Part shown: piece by piece, positions 1-10,596 of the stretch
Layout of the letters: the number at the start of each line of letters is the position of its first letter
Position numbering within the stretch: the stretch's first letter is position 1
Origin: 2-02-FULL-47-50 sp964479045
Lineage (GTDB): Bacteria; Pseudomonadota; Gammaproteobacteria; Eutrophobiales; Eutrophobiaceae
Assembly (NCBI GenBank): GCA_964479045.1
Contig: CAYZJI010000007.1
Coordinates: forward strand, 1 to 64,000
DNA: 64,000 nucleotides
Direction: 5' to 3'
Notes under the pieces: model-generated
What the model saw: the letters and a program-made list of their open reading frames with translations, nothing else
Told to the model about the DNA's origin: nothing
Database searches by the model: none
Program-made: the position numbers and the translations under genes

Positions 1-797
1 AGCTGGTCGCCGTCGTAGAGATTGCCGGCGGCATCCGCCATGACCAGGCGGTCGCCGTCGCCGTCCAGCGCGATGCCGAGATCGGCCTTGTGGCGCTTCA
101 CCGCCATCTGCAGCGCGTGCGGCGAAGTGGCGCCGACGAGATCGTTGATGTTGAAGCCGTCCGGGCTGACCCCCACCGTCTCGACATCGGCGCCGAGCTC
201 GTGGAACACGTGCGGCGCGACGTGGTAGGCCGCACCGTGGGCGCAGTCCACCACGATGCGCATGCCGCGCAGGTGCAGGCTCGTCGGGAACGTGGTCTTG
301 CAGAACTCGATGTAGCGCCCCGCCGCGTCGTCAATGCGGCGCGCCTTGCCGAGGCGGCTGGAGGCCGCGCACTTCAGCGGCCGCGCCAACTCGTGCTCGA
401 TCGCGGTCTCGGTCGCGTCGGGCAGCTTGGCGCCGTCGCCCGAAAAGAACTTGATGCCGTTGTCGTCGTACGGGTTGTGCGAGGCGCTGATCACGATGCC
501 GGCGGACAGGCGCAGCGCCCGGGTGAGGTAGGCAACCGCCGGCGTGGGCATCGGCCCCACCAGCAACACGTCGACGCCGGCCGCCGACAGCCCCGCCTCC
601 AGCGCCGACTCGAGCATGTAGCCGGAAACGCGGGTGTCCTTGCCGATCAGCACGGCGGGCCGATCGAGCCCCTTGCGCCGAACCCCGGCCAGCACCTTGC
701 CCGCGGCGTAACCCAGCCGCATCACGAAGTCCGGCGTGATCGGCTCCTGGCCGACCTTGCCGCGCACGCCATCCGTGCCGAAATATTTCCTACTCAT
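1..797 (-). CDS. glmM: Phosphoglucosamine mutase GlmM (partial, C-terminus beyond window)
   Basis: GlmM interconverts glucosamine-6-phosphate and glucosamine-1-phosphate in UDP-GlcNAc synthesis for peptidoglycan and lipopolysaccharide. The first 265 codons are visible and run off the window edge. They begin MSRKYFGTDGVRG, the family N-terminus, carry the phosphoserine loop SASHNPYDDNG with the active serine near residue 106, and the metal-binding DGDGDR near residue 243. The ATG at 797 has an AGGAG ribosome site a few bases upstream. It is last in the carA-to-glmM series, after folP. Its GC content is clearly higher than that of genes beyond about position 2600. Identification is secure. Confidence 0.95.
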   Translation of the reverse strand, partial: MSRKYFGTDGVRGKVGQEPITPDFVMRLGYAAGKVLAGVRRKGLDRPAVLIGKDTRVSGYMLESALEAGLSAAGVDVLLVGPMPTPAVAYLTRALRLSAGIVISASHNPYDDNGIKFFSGDGAKLPDATETAIEHELARPLKCAASSRLGKARRIDDAAGRYIEFCKTTFPTSLHLRGMRIVVDCAHGAAYHVAPHVFHELGADVETVGVSPDGFNINDLVGATSPHALQMAVKRHKADLGIALDGDGDRLVMADAAGNLYDGDQ

Positions 798-932
798 AGC
801 TCCTCATTGAACCGCAGAGATGCCGGGAGAAGCAAGAACAGAATAAATATGCCCCGAAATCCACTTCAGTATCGGCTTTACGCCGCATTCTTTCAGCGCC
901 CTTGCAGTTCGACCATGAACTTGTTCCTCTCC

Positions 933-986
933 GCGCCTCGGCGGTTCGTGTTTCTTCGTACAGTATCTCTTGGCGCCTCGGCGGTT
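933..986. repeat. Two copies of a 14-bp GC-rich repeat in the folP-glmM spacer
   Basis: The 14-mer GCGCCTCGGCGGTT occurs at 933-946 and again at 973-986, 40 bases apart. The second copy overlaps the folP stop codon. A related inverted sequence (ACCGCAGAGATGCC) lies near 812. The rest of the 187-base spacer holds no gene. The unit resembles seven-base-periodic repeats common in proteobacterial intergenic DNA; this family link is from memory. Confidence 0.5.
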
Positions 987-1818
987 AATTCTGGTTTTTT
1001 ACGGCATTCCACACCGCGAGCGCGTCGCGAGTCGCGGCGACATCGTGCACCCGCACGATGTGGGCGCCGTTTTGCACCGCGGCGAGTGCCGCCGCAACGC
1101 TCGCGTGGACTCGCTCCTTCGGCTCGCGGCCCGTCAGCTTGCCCAGCATGGCCTTGCGCGACAGGCCCGCCAGCAGCGCGACGCCCGGCAACCGCAACTC
1201 GCGCAGCGAGGATAACAGGGCCAGGTTGTGCTCCAGCGTCTTGCCGAAGCCGAAGCCCGGGTCCACGACGATGCGGTCGCGGGCAATACCGGCGGTAACC
1301 GCCGCCGCAACGCGCCCGGACAGGTAATCGCGCACCTCGCGCACCACGTCCTGGTAGTCGGGACTGGATTGCATGGTGCCGGGCTCGCCCTGCATGTGCA
1401 TGAGGCACACGGCTACCGGCGTCTTCGCGACCGCCTCCAGCGCGCCGGCGCCCGACAGGGCGGTCACGTCGTTCACCATCGCCGCCCCGGCCGCTATCAC
1501 CTCGCGCATCAACTCGGGCTTGCGGGTATCGACCGAGACGGGAACCTTGCCGCCGGCGAGGGCTTCGAGTACCGGAAGAACCCGTCGCCGCTCCTCTTCG
1601 AGCGGAACCGGTGCCGCCCCCGGCCGCGTGGACTCGCCGCCGACGTCGAGGATGTCCGCGCCCTCCCCGGCCAGCTGCCGCGCATGCGCGATCGCCTGCG
1701 CCGTGCCGGCGTAGAGCCCGCCATCGGAAAAGGAATCAGGCGTGACGTTCACCACGCCCATGATCAACGGGCGCGACAGATCGAGGGAATACTTACCGCA
1801 GCGGAGAACTTGAGACAT
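985..1818 (-). CDS. folP: Dihydropteroate synthase FolP
   Basis: FolP condenses p-aminobenzoate with 6-hydroxymethyl-7,8-dihydropterin pyrophosphate in folate synthesis and is the sulfonamide target. The 277-residue TIM barrel is normal length. It carries the pterin-binding GVVNVTPDSFSDGG near residue 21, DVGGESTRPGA near 58, VNDVTALSG near 114, DPGFGFGKT near 205 and GLSRK near 235. It lies between ftsH and glmM as in Escherichia coli. Its GC content matches glmM and the 3-prime third of ftsH, not the rest of the window. The spacer to ftsH is filled by a heptamer palindrome. Confidence 0.96.
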   Translation of the reverse strand: MSQVLRCGKYSLDLSRPLIMGVVNVTPDSFSDGGLYAGTAQAIAHARQLAGEGADILDVGGESTRPGAAPVPLEEERRRVLPVLEALAGGKVPVSVDTRKPELMREVIAAGAAMVNDVTALSGAGALEAVAKTPVAVCLMHMQGEPGTMQSSPDYQDVVREVRDYLSGRVAAAVTAGIARDRIVVDPGFGFGKTLEHNLALLSSLRELRLPGVALLAGLSRKAMLGKLTGREPKERVHASVAAALAAVQNGAHIVRVHDVAATRDALAVWNAVKNQN

Positions 1819-1903
1819 AAGGATGAAGGCGGAAGGCTGAAGGATGACCTGACTTTATTCCCGCATTGCGGGAGTCATCCTTCATCCCTCATCCTTCATC
1901 CTT
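1819..1903. repeat. Palindromic heptamer array between folP and ftsH
   Basis: The right arm (1874-1903) is four tandem seven-base units close to ATCCTTC. The left arm (1819-1847), read on the other strand, is four units of the same family (ATCCTTC, AGCCTTC, CGCCTTC, ATCCTTA). They flank a small inner hairpin, CCCGCATTGCGGG, at 1860-1872. The whole spacer can fold into one long hairpin. It starts directly at the folP start codon. Confidence 0.75.
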
Positions 1904-1910
1904 TGGGATG

Positions 1911-3803
<1,893 letters not shown>

Positions 3804-3860
3804 TTCAGCTACCTCTTAATCAGCATTTTCAATCATTTATTAATATAGCACCATCCGGCA

Positions 3861-4484
3861 TCAACCAGCATTAAACCCGCGCGCCAACAGATAAAATTCC
3901 CTCGAATCACTGCGAGAGGCCTGTGGTTTTCGAGTCAATACCTGACGAAAATGTTCCTTCAATACCCGCCGGAATTCAGTGCTGCCTGCGCCTTCAAAAA
4001 CCTTGACCAGCAAGTCACCCCCCGGCCGTAATACCTGCCGAGCCAGTTCCAGGGCCAGTTCGCCTAAAGCAATGCTTTTCGCCTGATCACTGGATTTGAT
4101 ACCGGAAAGATTGGGGGCCATGTCGGATATTACAAGGTCGGCCTGACTGCGTTCCAGCAAATTCACGCACTGTTCATAAACTGCTGAATCAGTAAAATCA
4201 CCCTTGATAAACAACACGTTAGTCACCGGCTCCATGTCCAACAGGTCGATGGCCAGCACACGGCCGCTAGCTCCAACCTGCTCGGCGGCATATTGTGACC
4301 AGCTGCCGGGGGCGGAACCCAGATCGATTATCGTCTGACCCTTTTTAAGCAGATGATCCTTTTCGTTGATTTCCTTGAGCTTGTAGACGGCACGGGAACG
4401 GTAATGTGACTGCTGCGCCTGTTTGACGTAGGGGTCTTTCTTTTGCCGCTGGAGCCAGCGGGAACTGCTGGGACGTTTACTCAT
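3861..4484 (-). CDS. rlmE: 23S rRNA (uridine-2'-O-)-methyltransferase RlmE (FtsJ)
   Basis: RlmE methylates the 2'-O of U2552 in 23S rRNA during large-subunit assembly, using S-adenosylmethionine. At 207 residues it matches the family. It has a basic N-terminus (SRWLQRQKKDPYVKQAQ), the SAM-binding DLGSAPGSWSQ near residue 55, a central DMAPNLSG and a late lysine in LVKVFEG, consistent with the K-D-K-E tetrad. It sits directly upstream of ftsH, the classic pairing, with a 57-base spacer. No yhbY gene lies between it and greA. Confidence 0.96.
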   Translation of the reverse strand: MSKRPSSSRWLQRQKKDPYVKQAQQSHYRSRAVYKLKEINEKDHLLKKGQTIIDLGSAPGSWSQYAAEQVGASGRVLAIDLLDMEPVTNVLFIKGDFTDSAVYEQCVNLLERSQADLVISDMAPNLSGIKSSDQAKSIALGELALELARQVLRPGGDLLVKVFEGAGSTEFRRVLKEHFRQVLTRKPQASRSDSREFYLLARGFNAG

Positions 4485-4500
4485 GTTATGAAACGGGACT

Positions 4501-4537
4501 CGTGAAGCGTGGAGCGCATGACGAGATACGCTTCACG
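4501..4537. repeat. Inverted GTGAAGC repeat between rlmE and greA
   Basis: CGTGAAGCGT at 4501-4510 is exactly complementary to ACGCTTCACG at 4528-4537, and the segment keeps a seven-base rhythm (GTGAAGC, GTGGAGC, GCATGAC, GAGATAC, GCTTCAC). The same words appear in the carB-carA spacer, so this is a second copy of one repeat family. Confidence 0.65.
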
Positions 4538-4554
4538 AATAACCAGGTACGCGC

Positions 4555-5031
4555 CTATTCGTACCGCACTTCAAGAATTTCATACTCCACCTTGCCACCA
4601 GGAGCATTGACCACGGCAACATCACCTTCCTGTTTACCGATTAACGCGCGGGCGATGGGTGAAGTAACCGAGATCAGTTTCTTTTCGATGTCCGCTTCCA
4701 CTTCACCTACGATCTGGTAGGTCGCTTCCTGTTCGTTTTCAACATTCATCAAATCCACCGTGGCGCCGAACACAACCTTGCCGTTGGCATTGAGCGAGGT
4801 AACATCAATAATCTGTGCATCTGCCAGAGCGGTTTCGATGGCGGCGATGCGACCTTCCAGAAAACTCTGCTGTTCACGCGCAGCGTGATATTCAGCATTT
4901 TCACTCAAGTCGCCATGCGCGCGCGCCTCCGCAATCGCCTGCGTGATACGCGGGCGATCCACGGTTTTCAGTTCCTTCAGCACTTCACGCAAACGCTGTG
5001 CGCCTTTTGCTGTGATGGGTGGTTTGCTCAT
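4555..5031 (-). CDS. greA: Transcription elongation factor GreA
   Basis: GreA enters the secondary channel of RNA polymerase and stimulates cleavage of backtracked RNA. The 158-residue protein has the expected two parts. The first is an N-terminal antiparallel coiled coil with the conserved ARAHGDLSENAEYHAARE segment. The second is a C-terminal FKBP-like domain ending near SPIARALIGKQEGD. It starts 6 bases after the carB stop, so it is probably co-transcribed with carAB. The carAB-greA-rlmE-ftsH order is seen in many gammaproteobacteria. Confidence 0.97.
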   Translation of the reverse strand: MSKPPITAKGAQRLREVLKELKTVDRPRITQAIAEARAHGDLSENAEYHAAREQQSFLEGRIAAIETALADAQIIDVTSLNANGKVVFGATVDLMNVENEQEATYQIVGEVEADIEKKLISVTSPIARALIGKQEGDVAVVNAPGGKVEYEILEVRYE

Positions 5032-5037
5032 AGCGGT

Positions 5038-8000
5038 CTACCTAATTTCTTCATGCAAGGTCTGCAAGCGATTGACCTCGCCGGAATCTTTTTGTTTCAG
5101 TGCCAGTATGGTGGCCATCGCTCCGGCCATGGTGGTATTGTAAAACACCTTGTGCTGCAAGGCTGTACGCCGGATGGAATAAGAGTCCGCGATGGCTTGC
5201 TTGTCTTCCGTGGTATTCACTATGAGATCAATTTCATCATTTTTCAACATGTCGACAATATGTGGCTGGCCTTCACGCACCTTGTTGATGCGCCGGCATT
5301 CCAGTCCTGCACCAAGGAGTGACTGGGCGGTGCCCTGAGTGGCGCACAAGCTGAATCCAAGATTCAACAATTCACGGGCCACTACAATAGCCTGTGATTT
5401 GTCTTCATCCCGCACACTGATGAACGCCAGGCCGGAACGTGGGATCACCTCTCCCGCACCTGCTTGCGCCTTGGCAAACGCTTCGGCAAAACTCCGGCCT
5501 ATTCCCATGACCTCGCCGGTGGATTTCATTTCCGGCCCGAGCAAAGAATCTACACCGGGGAATTTAATAAACGGGAATACGGATTCTTTCACCGCATAAT
5601 ATGGTGGCGTTTTGACTTCAGTAATACCCTGTTGCGTGAGCGTAGTGCCAACCATGCAGTTGGCCGCGATGCGCGCGAGCGGTACGCCGGTGACTTTCGA
5701 AACAAACGGCACGGTGCGGGAAGCGCGTGGATTCACTTCCAGCACATAAAGTTCATCGCCCTGAATGGCAAACTGCGTGTTCATCAGGCCCACCACATTC
5801 AGTTTTTTCGCCATGGCGCGCACCTGATCGGCAATGCGCTGCTGCATGTCCATACTCAGACTATAAGGCGGCAGTGAGCAGGCGGAATCACCGGAGTGCA
5901 CACCGGCCTGTTCGATATGCTGCATGATGCCGCCGATGATCACTTCCTTGCCATCAGCGATCGCATCCACATCCACTTCGATGGCATTATTCAGGAAACG
6001 ATCCAGCAACACCGGCGATTCATTGGAAACCGCAACAGCATTCTGCATGTAATTACGCAACTCTTTTTCATCGTAAACAATTTCCATGGCGCGCCCGCCC
6101 AGCACATACGATGGTCTGACCACCAATGGATAACCAATTTCACTGGCAAGTTTCACGGCCTGTTCCGTATCACGTGCGGTACGGTTAGGTGGTTGTTTCA
6201 GCTTCAGTTCCGTCAGCATTTTCTGGAAGCGTTCACGATCTTCCGCAAGATCAATTGAATCCGGAGTGGTCCCAATGATCGGGGCCCCGGCCGCTTCCAG
6301 TGGTCGCGCGAGTTTCAATGGTGTCTGCCCGCCATACTGCACAATCACGCCGAGCGGTTTTTCGAGATCGATAATCTCAAGAACATCTTCCAGCGTCAGA
6401 GGTTCGAAATACAAACGATCCGATGTATCGTAATCGGTGGAGACCGTCTCCGGATTGCAATTCACCATGATGGTTTCATAACCAGCTGCACGCATGGCGA
6501 GCGCCGCCTGCACACAGCAATAATCAAATTCGATGCCCTGACCGATGCGATTGGGTCCGCCGCCCAGCACCATGATTTTCTTTTTATCGGTAGGCTTCGC
6601 TTCGCACTCCTCTTCATAAGTGGAATACATATAGGCCGTGGTGGCGGCAAATTCGGCAGCACAGGAATCGACACGCTTGTATACCGGCCGGACACCCTGC
6701 TGATGACGCAAGGTGCGGATTTCATGCTCTTTGGTGTTCAGTAATTTTGCCAACCGGCTGTCAGAAAATCCCTTACGCTTCAGTTCACGCAGGCGATCCT
6801 TGTTCAGTGCGGACAAGCCCTGCTGTTTGATCACGCCTTCTTCACGCACCAGATCGGCAATCTGCGCGAGGAACCAGGGATCAATCTTTGAATAATGGTG
6901 CACTTCATCTATGGTCATGCCATGGCGGAAGGCTTCACCGGCATACCACAACCGATCGGCGCGCGGCACGCGCAGTTCGCGCTGAATCATTTCCAGTGCT
7001 TCATCTTTGCTCAATCCTGCGGGAACAATTTCATTCAAACCATCACGGCCAATTTCGAGTCCACGAATCGCTTTCTGCATGGATTCCTGAAACGTGCGGC
7101 CGATGGCCATCACTTCACCGACCGATTTCATCTGCGTGGTCAGACGATCATCTGCCTTGGGAAATTTTTCAAAAGTGAACCGCGGGATCTTGGTGACAAT
7201 GTAATCAATGGTGGGTTCAAATGACGCAGGCGTTGCCCCGCCGGTAATTTCATTCGCAAGTTCATCCAGCGTATAACCAACCGCGAGTTTGGCCGCGACT
7301 TTGGCAATCGGGAACCCGGTGGCCTTGGAAGCAAGCGCCGATGAACGCGACACGCGCGGATTCATTTCAATAATAATCAGTTCGCCGTTTTCCGGATTCA
7401 CCGCAAACTGCACATTCGAACCACCGGTATCCACGCCGATTTCGCGCAATACGGCAATCGAGGCATTGCGCATGATCTGGTATTCCTTGTCGGTGAGCGT
7501 GAGCGCCGGCGCGATCGTAATGGAATCGCCGGTGTGCACACCCATGGGGTCAAAATTTTCAATCGAACAGACGATGATGCAGTTGTCCTTGTGATCGCGT
7601 ACCACTTCCATTTCATATTCCTTCCAGCCCAGCACCGATTGTTCCAGCAGAATCTCGCTGGTGGGCGAGGCATCCAGCCCGCGTTCACAGATTTCCAGAA
7701 ACTCTTCGCGATTATAGGCAATACCACCGCCACTGCCACCGAGTGTAAACGAGGGACGAATGATGATCGGGAATCCGATTTCATCCTGGGCTTCTTTTGC
7801 CTGTTCCATATTATGGGCGAGTACTGAATGCGGCATGTTGAGACCGATCTTTTTCATGGCCTCGCGGAAACGTTCACGATCTTCGGCCTTGTCGATGGCA
7901 TCTTCCGAAGCACCGATCAGTTCCACATTATATTTTTTCAGCACACCTTCCCGCGCCAGGTCCAGTGCGCAGTTCAGTCCGGTCTGGCCGCCCATCGTTG

Positions 8001-8262
8001 GAAGAATTGCATCCGGTTTTTCTTTCGCAATAATACGTTCCACCACGCGCCAGTTCACCGGTTCAATGTAGGTGGCATCCGCCATCTCCGGATCAGTCAT
8101 GATTGTTGCCGGATTCGAATTCACCAGAATTACGCGATAGCCTTCCTGCTTCAGCGCCTTGCAGGCCTGTGCACCGGAGTAATCAAACTCGCAGGCCTGC
8201 CCGATCACAATCGGACCCGCGCCGATGATGAGGATGGACTCTATGTCGGTTCTTTTTGGCAT
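5038..8262 (-). CDS. carB: Carbamoyl-phosphate synthase large subunit CarB
   Basis: CarB makes carbamoyl phosphate from bicarbonate, two ATP and ammonia channelled from CarA, feeding pyrimidine and arginine synthesis. The 1074 residues match the family. There are two homologous ATP-grasp halves, each with a GxGPxxIGQ nucleotide start (GAGPIVIGQ near 14, GGGPNRIGQ near 560), followed by a C-terminal methylglyoxal-synthase-like allosteric domain (ATQGTAQSL). It lies downstream of carA with a 100-base spacer holding a heptamer palindrome. No frameshift is seen. Confidence 0.98.
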   Translation of the reverse strand: MPKRTDIESILIIGAGPIVIGQACEFDYSGAQACKALKQEGYRVILVNSNPATIMTDPEMADATYIEPVNWRVVERIIAKEKPDAILPTMGGQTGLNCALDLAREGVLKKYNVELIGASEDAIDKAEDRERFREAMKKIGLNMPHSVLAHNMEQAKEAQDEIGFPIIIRPSFTLGGSGGGIAYNREEFLEICERGLDASPTSEILLEQSVLGWKEYEMEVVRDHKDNCIIVCSIENFDPMGVHTGDSITIAPALTLTDKEYQIMRNASIAVLREIGVDTGGSNVQFAVNPENGELIIIEMNPRVSRSSALASKATGFPIAKVAAKLAVGYTLDELANEITGGATPASFEPTIDYIVTKIPRFTFEKFPKADDRLTTQMKSVGEVMAIGRTFQESMQKAIRGLEIGRDGLNEIVPAGLSKDEALEMIQRELRVPRADRLWYAGEAFRHGMTIDEVHHYSKIDPWFLAQIADLVREEGVIKQQGLSALNKDRLRELKRKGFSDSRLAKLLNTKEHEIRTLRHQQGVRPVYKRVDSCAAEFAATTAYMYSTYEEECEAKPTDKKKIMVLGGGPNRIGQGIEFDYCCVQAALAMRAAGYETIMVNCNPETVSTDYDTSDRLYFEPLTLEDVLEIIDLEKPLGVIVQYGGQTPLKLARPLEAAGAPIIGTTPDSIDLAEDRERFQKMLTELKLKQPPNRTARDTEQAVKLASEIGYPLVVRPSYVLGGRAMEIVYDEKELRNYMQNAVAVSNESPVLLDRFLNNAIEVDVDAIADGKEVIIGGIMQHIEQAGVHSGDSACSLPPYSLSMDMQQRIADQVRAMAKKLNVVGLMNTQFAIQGDELYVLEVNPRASRTVPFVSKVTGVPLARIAANCMVGTTLTQQGITEVKTPPYYAVKESVFPFIKFPGVDSLLGPEMKSTGEVMGIGRSFAEAFAKAQAGAGEVIPRSGLAFISVRDEDKSQAIVVARELLNLGFSLCATQGTAQSLLGAGLECRRINKVREGQPHIVDMLKNDEIDLIVNTTEDKQAIADSYSIRRTALQHKVFYNTTMAGAMATILALKQKDSGEVNRLQTLHEEIR

Positions 8263-8271
8263 TAATGTTCC

Positions 8272-8336
8272 CGTGAAGCGTATCTTGTGAAGCGTATCTC
8301 GTATTGCGCTTCACGCTTCACAAGTCCCGCTTCACG
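8272..8336. repeat. Palindromic GTGAAGC array between carA and carB
   Basis: The left arm carries CGTGAAGCGTATCTTGTGAAGCG and the right arm CGCTTCACGCTTCACAAG followed by CGCTTCACG, so two or three copies of GTGAAGC face their complements across a short centre. The unit matches the repeat at 4501-4537. It ends about 10 bases upstream of the carB start codon and could influence the carA/carB ratio as an mRNA hairpin (inference). Confidence 0.7.
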
Positions 8337-8362
8337 TCCTGGAAAATATTCATTCAGCATCA

Positions 8363-9490
8363 TTATTTACGTTCGCCCATCAACTCAATAAAGTGCTTAA
8401 ACAACGGCCGCACATCATGCGGACCGGGACTTGCTTCCGGATGCCCCTGAAAACTGAACGCGGGATATTCCGTGTGATGAAGGCCCTGCAGCGTGCCATC
8501 GAACAGTGAGCGATGTGTCGCTTGCAGATTCGCGGGCAGGGTTTTTTCATCCACGGCAAACCCGTGGTTTTGACTCGTAATCAACACCTGACCGGTGGCG
8601 AGATCCAGTACCGGGTGGTTGGCACCGTGATGACCAAATTTCATCTTGACGGTTTTGGCACCGGCGGCAAGACCCAGTAATTGATGACCAAGACAAATGC
8701 CGAAGGTCGGCGTACCGCTTTTTACAATGTCCTGTATCGCGGCGATGGCATAATCACACGGCTCCGGATCACCGGGGCCGTTGGAAAGAAAAACACCATC
8801 CGGTTTTTCCTTTAATACGTCCCGTGCCGGGGTCTTTGCAGGAACCACAGTGAGTTCACATCCGGCATCGACCAGCAGGCGCAGGATGTTGCGCTTCACA
8901 CCATAATCATAGGCAAACACACGAAAGCGTTTTTTCCCGGGAGACGCCGGTTGAGGGCTCAACTGCCAGGCGCCTTCTGTCCAGGTATAGGGTTTGGCGG
9001 TAGTCACTTCCCTGGCCAGATCCAGTCCCTTCAGTCCGGGGAATTGCCGCGCAGCGGCAATGGCAGCTTGTACATCAATCTGATCACCGGCAACGATGCA
9101 GCCATTCTGCGCACCTTTATCCCGCAGCAAGCGGGTCAGGCGGCGTGTATCGATATCAGCGATCGCAACCACCTTGCGCTTTTTCAGGTAATCACTGAGG
9201 GATGTTTCGGAACGCCAGTTACTGAGTTGCAGCGGCAGATCGCGTATAACCAGTCCGCTGACATAGACGGCACCGGATTCCTCATCTTCAGCATTTACAC
9301 CCACATTGCCGATATGGGGCTGGGTCAGGGTGACAATCTGCTTGAAGTAGGACGGATCGGTGAGGATTTCCTGATACCCGGTGATGGCCGTATTAAAAAC
9401 AACTTCCCCGGTCGCCTGCCCCGCGATCCCGATGGACGTGCCGTGAAACACAGTCCCGTCTGCCAGTGCCAACAACGCCGGTTGTTTCAA
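8363..9490 (-). CDS. carA: Carbamoyl-phosphate synthase small subunit CarA
   Basis: CarA is the glutamine amidotransferase subunit that supplies ammonia to CarB. The 375 residues have an N-terminal CarA-specific domain and a class I amidotransferase domain with the nucleophile motif FGICLGHQLLG and the late GHPEASPGP. The start is a TTG codon at 9490 (TTGAAACAACCG), with GGAG about 8 bases upstream. No ATG gives the usual N-terminus, so a weak start codon is likely. A stem-loop at 9520-9547 separates it from the amidotransferase gene upstream. The carA-carB order is conserved. Confidence 0.96.
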   Translation of the reverse strand: MKQPALLALADGTVFHGTSIGIAGQATGEVVFNTAITGYQEILTDPSYFKQIVTLTQPHIGNVGVNAEDEESGAVYVSGLVIRDLPLQLSNWRSETSLSDYLKKRKVVAIADIDTRRLTRLLRDKGAQNGCIVAGDQIDVQAAIAAARQFPGLKGLDLAREVTTAKPYTWTEGAWQLSPQPASPGKKRFRVFAYDYGVKRNILRLLVDAGCELTVVPAKTPARDVLKEKPDGVFLSNGPGDPEPCDYAIAAIQDIVKSGTPTFGICLGHQLLGLAAGAKTVKMKFGHHGANHPVLDLATGQVLITSQNHGFAVDEKTLPANLQATHRSLFDGTLQGLHHTEYPAFSFQGHPEASPGPHDVRPLFKHFIELMGERK

Positions 9491-9519
9491 CCAAATCTCC
9501 GCTTTCCAGCCACACGAAA

Positions 9520-9557
9520 ACGGGAGCAGACTTGCGGCTGCTCCCGTGTTTTTTTGT
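9520..9557. terminator. Bidirectional stem-loop terminator between the class II amidotransferase gene and carA
   Basis: ACGGGAGCAG (9520-9529) pairs with CTGCTCCCGT (9538-9547) over an 8-base loop. On the plus strand a run of seven T follows; on the minus strand four T follow. It would end minus-strand transcription coming from the gene at 9619-10479. It lies only about 30 bases upstream of carA, so an attenuator role in the carA leader cannot be excluded. Confidence 0.7.
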
Positions 9558-9618
9558 TGCGCGGATTTTACTGACTGTGGCCGTCAATGTCCACGCAGGA
9601 TCCGGCAAAATTTCAACG

Positions 9619-10479
9619 TCAGGCAGCGCGTTGCTTCCGGTGCAGTTCCCCGCAGGGAATCAGCATAGGGGCCTGGCCACGGCTCAATACAATCAGATGG
9701 TTGGGCGGCACCGGCTGCCAGTCATGTTCCTGTGTCAGGCGCTCGGAACTCACCACCACGGCATCCTCGCCCAGCTGATCGTGCTCGGACGTTTCATAGA
9801 GATGGCCCGGATAGTAATAGAGCGTCTCCGGCAGGAATTCGGAATCATTGGTATAGCGGGAAATCACGGCATTGCGACCGTCCGCCACCGCCACATTCAG
9901 GTAACAGGGTTCACCCCCACCATGCGTGTTGGCTATATTCACCACCCGCTGAATGGCACTGTCGAGTGCTGTGGCGAGATCAATGGCACCGGCCGCCGGC
10001 ATTTTCTGCAATTCATCAATAATCACGGCAAACAGGTGCTCGGAATCGGTGCTGCCGTAAACATTGCTGAACGCCTCATCACAGACTGTTTCAAGCAGGC
10101 GCCGCCGTACTTTGGGGAAATTGCCGATGTCTCCGTTATGCATACAGATATATTTGCCATAACGGAACGGGTGGCAGTTGGCTTCGTTCACACCACTGGA
10201 CTGGGTGGCGGCCCGCACATGCGCCAGCACACAGGAACTGGAAATGACCCGGGCCAGATTGTGCAGGTTGCGGTTGTTCCACGCTGGAGTGATAGAACGG
10301 AATACTGCCGGATCAGGCGAATATTCCGGTGCATACCAGCCCACACCGAACCCGTCACCGTTCAGCGGTTCTTCGCGTTCACTGCTGTGCGTACTTTGCC
10401 GGATCAAGGAATGCGCGGGGTCAATCAACAGGGTACTGAGTTTTACCGGCGGCCCCAGATAGAGTGTGAAACGGCACAT
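9619..10479 (-). CDS. Class II glutamine amidotransferase (YafJ/EgtC-like)
   Basis: The 286-residue protein starts MCRFTLYLG, so Cys2 becomes the N-terminal nucleophile after methionine removal. The Ntn-hydrolase pattern continues with GDGFGVGWY, LAHVRAATQ, NCHPF and MHNGDIGNF, all typical of YafJ/EgtC-type amidotransferases. AAGGAG precedes the ATG. It is divergent from the C39-peptidase, ATP-grasp and GCS2 operon across a 117-base spacer that probably holds both promoters. I infer it acts in the same pathway, perhaps as a gamma-glutamyl hydrolase or amide donor. A stand-alone role like YafJ is the alternative. Confidence 0.85.
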   Translation of the reverse strand: MCRFTLYLGPPVKLSTLLIDPAHSLIRQSTHSSEREEPLNGDGFGVGWYAPEYSPDPAVFRSITPAWNNRNLHNLARVISSSCVLAHVRAATQSSGVNEANCHPFRYGKYICMHNGDIGNFPKVRRRLLETVCDEAFSNVYGSTDSEHLFAVIIDELQKMPAAGAIDLATALDSAIQRVVNIANTHGGGEPCYLNVAVADGRNAVISRYTNDSEFLPETLYYYPGHLYETSEHDQLGEDAVVVSSERLTQEHDWQPVPPNHLIVLSRGQAPMLIPCGELHRKQRAA

Positions 10480-10596
10480 AGCCCGCTCCTTATATTATTG
10501 AAATGTAAGCCGGTGCCAACCTGACTTATAATGCCCGGCACACATTCCTAGTATTGACCTTTTTTCTGTGCGTGCAAATTAAAATCAAGAAACCTG

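Noticed and set aside
90..1298. 402-codon plus-strand frame over glmM and folP
   Set aside because: It is a shadow of the GC-rich minus-strand genes glmM and folP; its protein is arginine- and histidine-rich with no recognisable motif.
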